A DNA stretch of 64,000 nucleotides from Peribacillus muralis (GCF_001439925.1 NZ_LMBV01000016.1:36593-100592); one strand, 5' to 3'. Numbered from the stretch's first letter, positions 28,700 to 38,236 are shown. The notes: generated by a model not told the origin, from the sequence alone. Translations and numbers: made by a program.

Positions 28700-29521
28700 T
28701 TAACTTTTTAAAATCGGGTTTTCAATCCTCTCTAAAATCCGCCTTTTTTTATACAGCATGATTCCTGTATCGGCTATATCGGCGATCATGGTCCGATTGG
28801 AAAGGGCGCCGAAGATTATTCCTGCAACAGGGACCATTTGCAATAGCTTTTTCCAGCCAAACTGATCTCGGTACGTATATACCACTTCTCGCCATCCTTG
28901 CAGTTCTGATGCAATTTCCCTTTTTGAATCCTCCTCAGTCCGGCCCATTTTCGTCAATTCATTTAGTAGAGCTTTTTTCCCGACAACATCCGATGTTGTG
29001 AATTGCAAGCACTTGACTATGAAAATCCGTTCTTGACGGTCACGGGGATCAAAGCCATACGTGATGGCGATATCCTGCAGTGTCTTGATTGACATGCCAA
29101 GAAGAAGGGGGATATCGATCGCTAAGGTGAAAATTCCACCTATACCGGTAGTGGCACCTTGAACCGTAGCTAATTTACTGCCCGAGTTTTTAATATCCTG
29201 ACTTACGCTATCCATGACATGGAGCGGCACGCTTGAAACATCATCTAGGACCTTAATGTTCACTTCAGGACTCTTGGCTTGAAGCTTACCTAGAATATCT
29301 GCCTCTTTCGTTAAATATTTTCCACCTGTCTGAATATAGCTACCGATTTCATCAAGCATGATACCCAATTTATTCTGGATGAAGCCTGGTGTCACCTTAT
29401 CCAATAGCTTGAAGGGGAGTCGTCCAATTCGTTCCCAAAACCATAACCCCTTTTGATCCTTCTCCCATTTTTCAATGGTTCGTAATTCTTGCTCAAGCTC
29501 TTCTTTTGTTTCCAATTTCAT
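28700..29521 (-). CDS. EcsC family protein
   Basis: A 273-residue protein with the EcsC domain pattern: an acidic helical N-terminus (TKEELEQELRTIEKWEKDQKG), a Gly-rich hydrophobic centre (GATTGIGGIFTLAIDIPLLLG) and a second hydrophobic patch (MVPVAGIIFGALSNRTMI). EcsC-family function is poorly known; the name comes from the B. subtilis ecs operon. A modest ribosome site (AAGGTTGG) precedes the ATG. The upstream regulator gene ends 48 bases away, so the two may be cotranscribed. Confidence 0.85.
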   Translation of the reverse strand: MKLETKEELEQELRTIEKWEKDQKGLWFWERIGRLPFKLLDKVTPGFIQNKLGIMLDEIGSYIQTGGKYLTKEADILGKLQAKSPEVNIKVLDDVSSVPLHVMDSVSQDIKNSGSKLATVQGATTGIGGIFTLAIDIPLLLGMSIKTLQDIAITYGFDPRDRQERIFIVKCLQFTTSDVVGKKALLNELTKMGRTEEDSKREIASELQGWREVVYTYRDQFGWKKLLQMVPVAGIIFGALSNRTMIADIADTGIMLYKKRRILERIENPILKS

Positions 29522-29569
29522 ATGACCAACCTTTCCATACCTTCTAGTATTTCCATACTGGGCAATATT

Positions 29570-30829
29570 TCATGAATTTTTCTTGAAAAATGCATCATAT
29601 TGATCCAATTTAATATTAAGAAAAAGGGCCATTTTTTGAATTGGGTCTTTTAATCGGATGGCCCCCACTTCGGAAATTCGCTTTAAACGGTAATTCAATG
29701 TATTCACATGGATATGAAGATTTCTCGATGCCTCGTTTGGGTTACAGTCTTTCTCCAAATAAACGGCAAGCGTTTGCAGTAATTCCGTCTGGTTCTTCAT
29801 ATCATATGCTTTTAGTTTTAGAATGGATGGATGGGCATGACGCTGTTTGTGGCCTGCGAACCCTTCAATCATTTGAAACATGCCAAGCTCTTCATAATGT
29901 ACAAGGAGCTGCATATCATCAGGGAAAATATTCTTCATTCTCAAGGTGTATTGTGATTCCTCGTAGCTCGATTTAACATCCAATAAATTGCTATACGTTT
30001 GGCCAGCCGTACCAAGGATATGCTCTACACCGAAGCGACGTTTCATTTCCAGGATGAAAAACGGAATGAAATCATATAACGATTGTGTGAAAAAAGGACT
30101 GTTTTCCTGGTTGGCTCCTGCGAAAAGAATAAGCTTGTTTTGATCAATGGCAAAAAGGGAACTGTTTATTTTTTGCGTAGTCGTTAGCATGTATGAAATG
30201 TATCGTTCCACTTCACGGTTGATCTCCTTAGGGAATTCAAATACCAATATCGAAAAAATTTTAGGAACATGAATCGAAAACTTCGTGAAGTTCTCAATTA
30301 TTTCGGCTTCTTCCGTGTAGTGCCCTGTCAACATACGCCAAAGGAATTCTTGATGACCAGCCTCTTTTCTTTTCTTTTTCAGCTGTAATTGCTGCAACTG
30401 ATTTTTTGCTTCCTTTGCTGCAAATTGCAAAAATTCCATATCTTCATCGGAGAATGGCGCATGGACTTCAAGGGCCCAAATGAAACCAAGGACTTCATTG
30501 TTTTTCCGAATGGAAACCGCAGCCCTATTACCGAGGCCCACATCATTGATGGCCCCGATTTTAATGGGCACATCCTCCTTCAATAACGCAGGAATGAACC
30601 CATCTTTCCATAAACTATTGATGACCTTTTCAGGGACGCGCCTTCCGATGATGGTCATGATGCGCGCCTGGTCGGTAGTGTCATCATGTGTGCTATATGC
30701 AAGTAAACGGTGGTTGCCGTCTTCGATTGTAATGGGGCACCCTAAAACTGAACTGATTCTATCGGCAAACTCCATCATATCTCCATAAAGGTCTTTAAAA
30801 ATATCTCTATTTTTTTTGAATTCCTTCAT
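29570..30829 (-). CDS. PucR-family transcriptional regulator, AdeR-like
   Basis: A 419-residue regulator. The N-terminal two thirds hold a GAF-like sensor part (LGCPITIEDGNHRLLAYS; FIWALEVHAPFSDEDMEF). The C-terminus has the PucR/CdaR helix-turn-helix YLEKDCNPNEASRNLHIHVN followed by TLNYRLKRI. B. subtilis AdeR, of this family, activates the neighbouring ald gene; here the order is adeR-like, ecsC-like, ald on one strand, so the same role is likely. The start is taken at 30829 (MKEFKKNRD) with GAGGGG about 12 bases upstream. Confidence 0.85.
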   Translation of the reverse strand: MKEFKKNRDIFKDLYGDMMEFADRISSVLGCPITIEDGNHRLLAYSTHDDTTDQARIMTIIGRRVPEKVINSLWKDGFIPALLKEDVPIKIGAINDVGLGNRAAVSIRKNNEVLGFIWALEVHAPFSDEDMEFLQFAAKEAKNQLQQLQLKKKRKEAGHQEFLWRMLTGHYTEEAEIIENFTKFSIHVPKIFSILVFEFPKEINREVERYISYMLTTTQKINSSLFAIDQNKLILFAGANQENSPFFTQSLYDFIPFFILEMKRRFGVEHILGTAGQTYSNLLDVKSSYEESQYTLRMKNIFPDDMQLLVHYEELGMFQMIEGFAGHKQRHAHPSILKLKAYDMKNQTELLQTLAVYLEKDCNPNEASRNLHIHVNTLNYRLKRISEVGAIRLKDPIQKMALFLNIKLDQYDAFFKKNS

Positions 30830-30923
30830 ACCAATTCTGCCCCTCGCTAAAAAGATTCCTTCTGATTGAATTTTATACGATTTTAACCGAATAAGCATGG
30901 ATTATTTGCTTTAGTGCTTTGGA

Positions 30924-30972
30924 TAAAAAAACAGAAAATCCCTACCAATGGAAACCGGAAGGGATTTTCTGT
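30924..30972 (-). terminator. Terminator of the first PiT gene
   Basis: ACAGAAAATCCCT (30931-30943) pairs perfectly with AGGGATTTTCTGT (30960-30972); a T-run follows on the minus strand. Confidence 0.88.
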
Positions 30973-30973
30973 T

Positions 30974-31972
30974 TTAGAATAGGAAATTAATTAAGTAATA
31001 AAACAAACCTGCCAAAGTTGCTGAGATTGGAATGGTAATGAACCAGGTAACGATCATTCTTCTTGCCGTTCCCCATTTTACACCCTTGACACGATGCGCT
31101 GATCCAACACCGAGGATTGAAGACGAAATAACATGGGTTGTACTGACGGGCATGTGAATCACGGTCGCACCGAAAATGATGAAGGCTCCCGTTAGATCCG
31201 CTGCAACACCATTGACAGGACGGATTTTCATAATCTTGCCGCCAACCGTTTTAATGATTTTCCATCCGCCCACGGAAGTTCCAAGTCCCATTGCTAGCGC
31301 ACAGGAAAATTGAACCCAGAAGGGGATATCGGTACTTGATGCATAACCATTTGCAATAAGGGCCATCGTGATGATACCCATCGCTTTTTGGGCGTCATTC
31401 GTTCCGTGGGTATACGATTGCAGGGCTGCTGTAGCAATCTGTATAGTACGGAATCTTTGATTTGTTTTTGTCAAATTATTATTTTTGAATACAACTTTAA
31501 AGATGCTGTATACGATGAACCCCAATGCAAAAGCAATTAGCGGGGAGAAAATCAATGCTTGAAGAATCTTTAAAAACCCTTCCCATTTTATGCCGGCGAA
31601 ACCAGCTGCAGCAATGGCTGCACCAGCAATCGAACCGATCAAAGCATGGGAGGAACTGCTTGGTATTCCGTAATACCATGTAAGAAGGTTCCATATGATA
31701 GCGGCAAGCAGAGCTGCCAGGATAACATAAGAACCATTCGGAAGTGTGAACGGATCGACGATATCCTTCGTGATGGTCTTTGCTACGCCTGTAAAGGTCA
31801 TGGCTCCGACGAAATTCATGATGGCTGCCATGATAATGGCATGCCTAGGCTTCATTGCCTTTGTTGAAACAGCAGTCGCTATCGCATTGGCTGTATCATG
31901 AAAACCATTGATAAAGTCAAACGCTAAAGCAAAGAAAACGATTAATATAGTTAAAATTAATAAAGTATCCAT
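30974..31972 (-). CDS. pit: PiT-family inorganic phosphate transporter, copy 1
   Basis: A 332-residue integral membrane protein with two copies of the PiT signature: GFHDTANAIATAVSTKAMKP near the N-terminus and THGTNDAQKAMGIITMALIA in the second half. These permeases bring in metal-phosphate with protons. It starts 15 bases after the DUF47 gene, so the pair is an operon. It is very similar over its whole length to the second copy at 32845-33843, also 332 residues. Confidence 0.95.
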   Translation of the reverse strand: MDTLLILTILIVFFALAFDFINGFHDTANAIATAVSTKAMKPRHAIIMAAIMNFVGAMTFTGVAKTITKDIVDPFTLPNGSYVILAALLAAIIWNLLTWYYGIPSSSSHALIGSIAGAAIAAAGFAGIKWEGFLKILQALIFSPLIAFALGFIVYSIFKVVFKNNNLTKTNQRFRTIQIATAALQSYTHGTNDAQKAMGIITMALIANGYASSTDIPFWVQFSCALAMGLGTSVGGWKIIKTVGGKIMKIRPVNGVAADLTGAFIIFGATVIHMPVSTTHVISSSILGVGSAHRVKGVKWGTARRMIVTWFITIPISATLAGLFYYLINFLF

Positions 31973-31987
31973 TTATTGGGGTACTCC

Positions 31988-32608
31988 TTAGGCGTTTTTC
32001 ATTATGATTGTTTCAAGTGTATTGGCCACTGCTTGACAGTGATCGGCGATCTCTTCAAGGCTTTCGTAAATTTCTTTATATTGGATGATCCTGATTGGAT
32101 CTTTTTCAACAGTAAACAAGTTTTTGATCGATTGACGTTGAATTCCATCACAAACGGATTCAAGTTCTTTAATTTTGATTGCATTTTCACGAATCATTGG
32201 CAATTTTTTTGTGGATAGTGTATCGACAGCTGTTTCTATCTCATACGTACACTCTTTAATTGCATCGACAAACTTAAGCATGTACTCATCAGCATTGACA
32301 ATTGAGTACATTTCGAATAATGCCGCACAGTGTTCCAAACCGTCTATGACATCATCCATCCTCATGGTTAATTCAAGGATATCCTCGCGCTCGATAGGAG
32401 TGATGAAGGCGTTGTTCAACTCTTTAATCACGTTATGAACCATTGAATCGCCTTTATGTTCATAATCTTTCATCTTATCTGAAAATACCTTTAGATCAGA
32501 GATGTTTTTCAGCTTATAATCCGCGAAATAGTCAGCACCTTCTTTAAGGTTTTGTGCGATGTTGAAAAGCATTACTGCGAATTTGTCTTTTTTTGATTTA
32601 AAAGCCAT
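31988..32608 (-). CDS. DUF47 family (PhoU-like) PiT accessory protein
   Basis: A 206-residue all-helical, PhoU-like protein (FKSKKDKFAVMLFNIAQNLK; DYEHKGDSMVHNVIKELNNA; TRMDDVIDGLEHCA region). DUF47 proteins are commonly encoded next to PiT permeases and are thought to regulate them. Start at 32608 with GGGAGG 7 bases upstream. It is the first gene of the pair with pit copy 1. Confidence 0.92.
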   Translation of the reverse strand: MAFKSKKDKFAVMLFNIAQNLKEGADYFADYKLKNISDLKVFSDKMKDYEHKGDSMVHNVIKELNNAFITPIEREDILELTMRMDDVIDGLEHCAALFEMYSIVNADEYMLKFVDAIKECTYEIETAVDTLSTKKLPMIRENAIKIKELESVCDGIQRQSIKNLFTVEKDPIRIIQYKEIYESLEEIADHCQAVANTLETIIMKNA

Positions 32609-32844
32609 GTTGAAGCCTCCCAATTATTCATACAATTTACGCACCTATGTCGTACGCTTAGTATTAACAACTTGATTGTAACGAATTCATATACATTCAG
32701 GAAAGGTTTTTCGACGAAAATTTACAAAATCTTAATAAAACTTTACATACGAAAACAAGGATAAGTAAAAAATGGTAAATAGTTACATTAATTGAGCGGT
32801 ATTTTAAAGAAAGAAGCCTCTCCGTGGTGGAAAGGCTGATGATT

Positions 32845-33843
32845 TTATAAAAATAAGGCAATTATATAGTAAATCACTCCAGCTAATGACGCGGAGATAG
32901 GCAAGGTTATGAACCAAGTAATCAGCATGTTTTTAGCCGTTCCCCATTTTACGCCTTTTATACGGTGGGCAGAACCTACGCCAAGTATGGATGAGGAGAT
33001 GACATGTGTCGTACTGACCGGCATGTGCAGGAAGGTAGCCCCGAAAATGATCCCCGCACCTGTCAAATCGGCAGCAACCCCGTTCACTGGACGAATTTTC
33101 ATAATTTTACCACCGACGGTTTTAATGATTTTCCAGCCTCCGATTGATGTTCCGAGCGCCATGGCTATTGCACAGGATAATTGGACCCAGAAGGGGACTT
33201 CGGAATTAGTGGCATACCCGTTAGCAATTAAAGCCAGGGTTATGATACCCATGGATTTTTGTGCATCATTCGTTCCGTGTGTATAGGATTGGACGGCTGC
33301 CGTCAGAATTTGTATTCGCCTGAATCGCTTGTTCGTCTTTCCTAAATTATTATTTTTGAAAATTACCTTGAAGATGCTGTACACAATGAATCCAAGCGTA
33401 AAGGCAAGGATAGGTGAAAGTATCAAGGCTTGGACGATTTTAGTGAACCCGCTCCATTTAATAGCATCGAACCCACTGGCCACAATGGCGGCACCTGCTA
33501 TCGAGCCGATAATCGCATGAGAGGAGCTGCTTGGAATGCCAAAATACCAGGTCACCAAGTTCCATGTTATTGCGGAAATCAGTGCAGCCAGGATTACATA
33601 TGAACCATTATTTAATGTGAATGGATCCACGATATCTTTCGTAATGGTATGTGCTACACCTGTAAAGGTCAGCGCGCCTAATAAATTCATGGCCGCAGCC
33701 ATGATGATGGCATGGCGCGGTTTAAGTGCCTTGGTTGACACCGCTGTTGCGATCGCATTGGCCGTGTCATGGAAACCATTGATAAAGTCAAAGACTAAAG
33801 CAAAAATGATGATTAACACGGTTAAGATTAAAATGCTGCTCAT
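32845..33843 (-). CDS. pit: PiT-family inorganic phosphate transporter, copy 2
   Basis: A 332-residue paralogue of the downstream PiT gene, with the same two signatures (GFHDTANAIATAVSTKALKP and THGTNDAQKSMGIITLALIA). Differences are scattered conservative changes, as after a tandem duplication. The start at 33843 follows AAGGGAGTCTTCCAT; the frame to 33897 lacks a ribosome site. It has no DUF47 gene of its own. Its upstream DNA shares a conserved stretch with the upstream DNA of the DUF47 gene. Confidence 0.95.
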   Translation of the reverse strand: MSSILILTVLIIIFALVFDFINGFHDTANAIATAVSTKALKPRHAIIMAAAMNLLGALTFTGVAHTITKDIVDPFTLNNGSYVILAALISAITWNLVTWYFGIPSSSSHAIIGSIAGAAIVASGFDAIKWSGFTKIVQALILSPILAFTLGFIVYSIFKVIFKNNNLGKTNKRFRRIQILTAAVQSYTHGTNDAQKSMGIITLALIANGYATNSEVPFWVQLSCAIAMALGTSIGGWKIIKTVGGKIMKIRPVNGVAADLTGAGIIFGATFLHMPVSTTHVISSSILGVGSAHRIKGVKWGTAKNMLITWFITLPISASLAGVIYYIIALFL

Positions 33844-34216
33844 ATGGAAGACTCCCTTAATATTCAAATATGTAAAAAATGAATTTCGATTGTACATAAT
33901 AAAAAGGACGTTGGAACTTTAACAACTCCTCATTATTTAGAATGGGGGTTTTACGTTTGATTATTCTTTAAAGATGACACCTTCTTTAACTTGTTTTTAA
34001 ACAACTATTCAATTGTAACGAATTTCTTATCTATAAGGATAGATTTTTCGTCATTTTTTTACAAAATATTTAATTTAGTTAAGGAATAAATGGGTAAATA
34101 ATCCTTTTTAGCTTAAATGTCTTCATTTCAACAGTAACGTAGTTAGGAGGCTTATCGTTAGAAATGGGAAGAGGGGAGCTGTATAATTGGTAAATAAAAG
34201 TATGGGGGAATGTAGA
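33844..34216. other. Divergent intergenic region of pit copy 2 and the aldo/keto reductase
   Basis: About 370 bases. It contains TTGTAACGAATT at 34013-34024, also present before the DUF47 gene at 32676-32687, with similar flanks (TTTTTCG and TTTACAAAAT). No gene is seen. Confidence 0.5.
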
Positions 34217-35047
34217 ATGATTTCAAGCATTGGGGAAACGATTACTTTACAAAATGGGGTTCAAATGCCGCAGTTGGGTTTTGGTGTCTTCAAGGTAAAG
34301 AACGGCAATGAAACGGTTGAATCCGTCAAGAAAGCAATTGAGGTAGGCTATCGCGCAATTGATACAGCAGCGATTTATGATAATGAAGAAGGCGTGGGAC
34401 AGGCAATCCGGGAGTGCGAAGTGCCCCGGGAAGAATTGTTCATTACATCTAAGGTGTGGAATACGGAGCAAGGCTACGAAACGACGCTTCAGGCATTTGA
34501 TGATAGTTTAAAACGGCTAGGCTTAGAATATTTGGATTTATATTTGATTCATTGGCCGGGAAAAGACAAATATTTGGACACGTGGAAAGCGTTGGAAAAG
34601 CTTTATAAGGATGGAAAAGTGAAGTCCATCGGCGTGAGTAATTTCCATGTTCATCATTTGGAAAATTTACTGGCGAACAGTGAAGTGAAACCAGTCGTCA
34701 ATCAAATAGAACTGCATCCACTTTTGATTCAAGAGGAAATCCGTGATTATTGTAAAAAGAATGAAATCAGGGTGGAGGCTTGGAGCCCGCTTGGCAGAGG
34801 AAATCTATTGGAAGAACCGACGATTAATCATATAGCGAAAAAACATGGGAAAAGTTCAGCGCAGGTGTTGATTAGATGGAATTTACAACATGATATTATC
34901 GTCATACCCAAATCGATTACACCGTCTCGTATTGAGGAGAATGCACAGGTGTTTGACTTTTCATTGAGCCATAACGAAATGAATCAAATTGATGCTTTGA
35001 ACAGGAATGAACGATTCGGAAGCAATCCGGAAGAGGTTCTATTTTAA
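34217..35047 (+). CDS. Aldo/keto reductase
   Basis: A 276-residue NADPH-dependent carbonyl reductase. The AKR tetrad is visible: Asp in AIDTAAIYDNEEGVG, Tyr in the same segment, Lys in ITSKVWN and His in YLIHWPG. Signature VKSIGVSNFHVHHLE and the cofactor motif VIPKSITPSRIEENAQVFDF are present. Start at ATG 34217 behind GGGGGAATGTAGA; an in-frame TTG at 34187 is less likely. Related B. subtilis enzymes detoxify methylglyoxal and other aldehydes, which would fit the azoreductases and DUF24 regulators that follow. Confidence 0.93.
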   Translation: MISSIGETITLQNGVQMPQLGFGVFKVKNGNETVESVKKAIEVGYRAIDTAAIYDNEEGVGQAIRECEVPREELFITSKVWNTEQGYETTLQAFDDSLKRLGLEYLDLYLIHWPGKDKYLDTWKALEKLYKDGKVKSIGVSNFHVHHLENLLANSEVKPVVNQIELHPLLIQEEIRDYCKKNEIRVEAWSPLGRGNLLEEPTINHIAKKHGKSSAQVLIRWNLQHDIIVIPKSITPSRIEENAQVFDFSLSHNEMNQIDALNRNERFGSNPEEVLF

Positions 35048-35088
35048 AGGCAATACGTCAGGAAACCGATTAAGTAATATCCTCAGTT

Positions 35089-35140
35089 ACTGCAGGCAAA
35101 CTCGATAATGATGGAGTTTGTCTGCAGTCTTGTTTTTTTT
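35089..35140 (+). terminator. Terminator after the aldo/keto reductase, at the head of repeat copy 2
   Basis: CTGCAGGCAAACTC (35090-35103) pairs perfectly with GAGTTTGTCTGCAG except for one G-T position (35114-35127), followed by a T-run. A closely similar hairpin stands in front of repeat copy 3 at 61 kb. Confidence 0.9.
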
Positions 35141-35145
35141 ATTAG

Positions 35146-35300
35146 ATCGTTTCATTGCACTGCAGGCGCTTAGCTTTCCGCGGGCGGTCCGTGAGCCTCC
35201 TCGTCTTTTAGCCTGCGGTGTCTCACGTAGACACGCATTTCCCGCAGGAGTGTCGCCGCCTTCCATTCCACTTTGCGTGAACACGAAGATGGAATCTTTG
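35146..35300 (+). repeat. GC-rich intergenic repeat element, copy 2
   Basis: Begins CGTTTCATTGCACTGCAGGC and contains GGCGGTCCGTGAGCCTCC, then CCTGCGG (35212-35218) and CCGCAGG (35242-35248) as a perfect inverted repeat, ending near GAAGATGGAAT. It aligns along its length with copy 3 at 61.06-61.19 kb. No real gene is encoded. Confidence 0.85.
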
Positions 35301-35487
35301 TAGCCCACAATATTGGAAGATTGCATTATTCAACAATGCATTCTGTTAAGAGAAAGACAGTTTAAATCTCCAATAATTAGCCCGTTTATATATATTACTT
35401 AGGAATTTTTTATAACTTGAATAGTTATCTATAAAACACTTCCAAGAAAGTATTTATTTAGAAGTTAATTCATGCGTTAAAAACTTG

Positions 35488-35550
35488 TTGACAGACAAAA
35501 GTTGTGAATGTATATTTGTTATATAAAATACATAAGTTATTTTTAATAAC
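35488..35550 (+). promoter_or_regulatory. Promoter and DUF24-type operator of the first azoreductase
   Basis: TTGACA (35488-35493), 17-bp spacer, TATATT (35511-35516). One base later GTTATATAAAATA begins, matching GTTACATAAAGTA found at the same place in the promoters at 41.83 and 43.92 kb. A second dyad, GTTATTTTTAATAAC, lies at 35536-35550. Confidence 0.65.
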
Positions 35551-35661
35551 GAAATTTACTTCTAAAATAAGAGTAAACATAACTTATATTATTTTATAAA
35601 TTTGTATAATCCATATAACGCTGGGATTATATAGAATATAAATAGAAAGCAGGTTTTTTTT

Positions 35662-36300
35662 ATGGCCAAAATTTTATATATTACTGCGCATCCTCATAAT
35701 GAAACACAATCTTATAGCATGGCAGTAGGGAAAGCTTTTATTGATACGTATAAAGAAAGTCATCCTAATGACGAGGTTATTCATGTGGACTTATATAATG
35801 AATATATTCCTCAACTTGACGCTGATATCTTTGCAGGATGGGGGAAGCTTCAATCAGGTACTGGATTTGACGAATTATCAGAAAATGAAAAAGCAAAAGT
35901 TGCTCGTCTTGGAGAATTAAGTGAGCAGTTTGTTGCAGCTGATAAGTATGTTTTTGTTACTCCTATGTGGAATTTCTCTTTCCCTCCTGTTATGAAGGCA
36001 TATCTTGATTCGGTTGCCGTAGCTGGTAAGACATTTAAATATACATCCGAGGGGCCTGTAGGCTTATTAACTGACAAAAAAGCTCTGCATATTCAAGCCC
36101 GTGGAGGAATTTATTCTCAGGGTCCTTTAGCTGATTTAGAAATGGGACATCGTTATATCAAAAACTTGTTGGTAGGTTTCTTCGGAGTTCCTACTTTTGA
36201 GGGATTGTTCATTGAAGGTCATAACCAATATCCAGATCGTGGAGAAGAAATTAAAGAGGCAGCAATAGTTGAAGCGAAAGAGTTAGCACGTAAATTCTAA
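35662..36300 (+). CDS. azoR: FMN-dependent NADH-azoreductase
   Basis: A 212-residue flavodoxin-like enzyme of the AzoR family, which reduces quinones and azo compounds by two electrons. Marks: [20 protein letters not shown] at the N-terminus (FMN phosphate loop), [20 protein letters not shown] and [19 protein letters not shown]. The ribosome site is AGCAGG. A 145-base leader carries operator-like dyads. A second AzoR gene lies at 40392-41027; the two differ at many positions. In B. subtilis such enzymes are repressed by DUF24/MarR-type regulators (YodB, MhqR) and induced by quinones, and two DUF24 genes are near here. Confidence 0.94.
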   Translation: MAKILYITAHPHNETQSYSMAVGKAFIDTYKESHPNDEVIHVDLYNEYIPQLDADIFAGWGKLQSGTGFDELSENEKAKVARLGELSEQFVAADKYVFVTPMWNFSFPPVMKAYLDSVAVAGKTFKYTSEGPVGLLTDKKALHIQARGGIYSQGPLADLEMGHRYIKNLLVGFFGVPTFEGLFIEGHNQYPDRGEEIKEAAIVEAKELARKF

Positions 36301-36395
36301 TAAAAGGGACTGTCTTATAAGTCCATAAATAAAAAAGGTTAAGAAATAGTCTGAACCCCGTAAATGGGATTAAGAAAAAACACATTTATGCCGTA

Positions 36396-36440
36396 GCCAG
36401 CTCTCGATATTTAATCGAGGGCTGGTTATTTAGTTTTATT
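36396..36440 (+). terminator. Terminator after the first azoreductase
   Basis: CCAGCTCTCGAT (36397-36408) pairs with ATCGAGGGCTGG (36414-36425) with one G-T pair, followed by TTATTTAGTTTTATT. Confidence 0.75.
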
Positions 36441-36789
36441 CGCGATGATGCATAGGTTTTCAAAAGGGATAGTTTTTGCTGTTTGTTACAGAACATATTC
36501 CAACTGTTCAAATGTTATTTATTCATTTTTTCTAGAGTACCAACTCTTCTCCGAAACAGAGCATATAGCTCAGCCATTAGAAAACACCCTTCCCGTTATT
36601 ATTTTTGTTTTAGGAAGTAGTAGAATACTCCCGGGGTTTTCCTGTTATACAGCTTTATACTATGAGATGGCACTTAAGACAGAGTTTTTACGTCATTTAC
36701 AATTGATACATGTCTGCAGCATTAACATGAATGTCCCATACAGTGCTAGTTGACATAAAGTATCTTATAGAAAAGATAAAACAACAAAA
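36441..36789. other. Intergenic, no gene supported
   Basis: AT-rich. A 102-codon plus-strand frame (36445-36753) has no ribosome site and no recognisable similarity. I see no other content. Confidence 0.5.
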
Positions 36790-36825
36790 ATTATCCTGAA
36801 GCGATTTCGCTCCAGGATAATTTTA
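36790..36825. terminator. Bidirectional terminator before the NmrA-like gene end
   Basis: ATTATCCTGAAGCG and CGCTCCAGGATAAT form a hairpin around ATTT; A-runs upstream and T-rich sequence downstream allow use from both sides. It can end the minus-strand reductase gene. Confidence 0.75.
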
Positions 36826-36897
36826 TATATTATAACTTTTAATAGGTCATCCCCAAAACCGGAGGGCACAGTTCAAAAATGTGGAGGGATCTTTTCT

Positions 36898-37539
36898 TTA
36901 TTCTGCCTCCCCTACAAGAGCGAATCTTTGATTGACGTGTTTGGGATTCTCAATCTCATCAACAACGGCAATCGCGTAGTCAGCATAGCTGATATAACTG
37001 TTTCCTTGACTGTTTTCGATAACATGATCTTTTCCTACTTTGTAAGATCCTGTGCGTTTTCCTTCTGGATCGAAAAATGCAGCAGGGCTGATATATGTCC
37101 ATGTGATGCCTTTTGTATTTTCTAGCTCTACTAATTGTTTCGTCGCATTGGATGCAGTTGGAATAACAAAGTCAGGAAAACCAGGTGTTTCAAACAATCT
37201 TGTTGTTTTCTCTTCATCTGCAAATAGACTGCCTGCGCCGCCTACAACCATTAATTTCGTATTCGGAGCACCTTTGAAAGCCTCAATCAACACTTTACCG
37301 GATTCAACATACAGATGTTCCTCACCGTCTGGTGCTCTGTACGTGCTTACGACAATGTCAAATGACTTCACATCAGATGATGTAAGACTAAAAAGATCTT
37401 TCTCTAAAACTTTTACGTTTGTATCCGCAATATTCGCTGCGTTTCGTACGATGGCTGTTACGTCATGCCCTTTCGCAAGCGCTTCTTTCATTATAAGGCG
37501 TCCTACTTTTCCGTTTGCGCCAACAATTCCAATTTTCAT
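36898..37539 (-). CDS. NAD(P)-binding NmrA/SDR-like reductase
   Basis: A 213-residue atypical short-chain dehydrogenase. The N-terminal Rossmann motif IGIVGANGKVGRLIMKEA fits G-x-x-G-x-x-G, followed by VTAIVRNAAN and a VVSTYRAPDG loop. Such proteins reduce flavins, quinones or small carbonyls or act as redox sensors; the exact role is unknown. Start at 37539 with GGAGG 8 bases upstream. It is divergent from an HxlR-family gene, with 150 bp between, and is probably the target of that regulator. Confidence 0.85.
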   Translation of the reverse strand: MKIGIVGANGKVGRLIMKEALAKGHDVTAIVRNAANIADTNVKVLEKDLFSLTSSDVKSFDIVVSTYRAPDGEEHLYVESGKVLIEAFKGAPNTKLMVVGGAGSLFADEEKTTRLFETPGFPDFVIPTASNATKQLVELENTKGITWTYISPAAFFDPEGKRTGSYKVGKDHVIENSQGNSYISYADYAIAVVDEIENPKHVNQRFALVGEAE

Positions 37540-37632
37540 AGTAAATTCCTCCAAATTATTTATTTTCTTGTGATTTGGTTGTATATCGAACCATGGTCAT
37601 ATAATATTATATTAGTTATGATTATGTAAGTA

Positions 37633-37648
37633 GTTATTTTTATATAAC
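37633..37648. promoter_or_regulatory. Operator-like dyad between the reductase and its HxlR regulator
   Basis: GTTATTTTTATATAAC: GTTAT and ATAAC arms spaced by 6. It resembles GTTATTTTTAATAAC at 35536 and GTTATTTAAAATAAC at 41582, where the spacing is 5. It may be a DUF24 regulator site. Confidence 0.45.
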
Positions 37649-37690
37649 ATAGTACCGAAAATAAGACCATAGAGAGGATAGGGATTAAAT

Positions 37691-38026
37691 ATGGTAGAGC
37701 AAGATAAACTAGATCAGGAACAACCAGAATTCTGTCCCATCACAGAAACGCAAAAGGTAATCGCCGGCAAATGGAAAATCATTATTTTATGGCAACTTAG
37801 TAAAGGAACAAAGCGATTCGGGGAATTACAACGATTAGTACCGGGCATTTCCAAAGGGATTTTAACAAGTCAGCTACGTGAATTAGAAGCGGACCGAATG
37901 GTTACAAGAAAGGTGTACCCAGAGGTGCCTCCCAAAGTCGAGTATTCCCTAGCGGAAGCAGGAAAACAGTTTATACCTACAATGGAAAGTATGGGCGAGT
38001 GGGGACGAAAATATGCGAACAATTAA
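37691..38026 (+). CDS. HxlR/DUF24 family winged-helix regulator
   Basis: A 111-residue regulator. The HxlR pattern is clear: an N-terminal Cys (EFCPITETQKVIAGKWKIII), the recognition region KRFGELQRLVPGISKGILTS and QLRELEADRMVTR, and the wing VYPEVPPKVEYSLAEAGK. The conserved N-terminal Cys is the redox- or electrophile-sensing residue in B. subtilis YodB, CatR and HypR. It is divergent from the NmrA-like gene and is followed 165 bp later by a strong terminator. Confidence 0.94.
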   Translation: MVEQDKLDQEQPEFCPITETQKVIAGKWKIIILWQLSKGTKRFGELQRLVPGISKGILTSQLRELEADRMVTRKVYPEVPPKVEYSLAEAGKQFIPTMESMGEWGRKYANN

Positions 38027-38191
38027 TCAGTTATCAGCTCGCTCCTTATAGTTAGAAATAAAGTATTCATTATTGTTAAATAGGCAGGAAAGGTTCATGA
38101 AGTTAACGTTGGATGATATAAAATAATTGCGGTAAATTGCGTAACGTTTCGTACTTCCTTTTGAAAGGGAAGAAATAGAGCATTACTTATG

Positions 38192-38236
38192 AAACACCGT
38201 TAGGATATGTTAAATGATCCTAACGGTGTTTTTTTC
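38192..38236 (+). terminator. Rho-independent terminator after the HxlR gene
   Basis: AAACACCGTTAGGAT (38192-38206) pairs perfectly with ATCCTAACGGTGTTT, followed by a T-run. Confidence 0.92.

Noticed and set aside
35118..35326. Frames of 61 and 79 codons on both strands at 35.1-35.3 kb
   Set aside because: They fall inside the GC-rich repeat element, where stops are rare by composition.
36445..36753. 102-codon plus-strand frame after the first azoreductase
   Set aside because: No ribosome site, odd composition and no family resemblance; it lies between two terminators.
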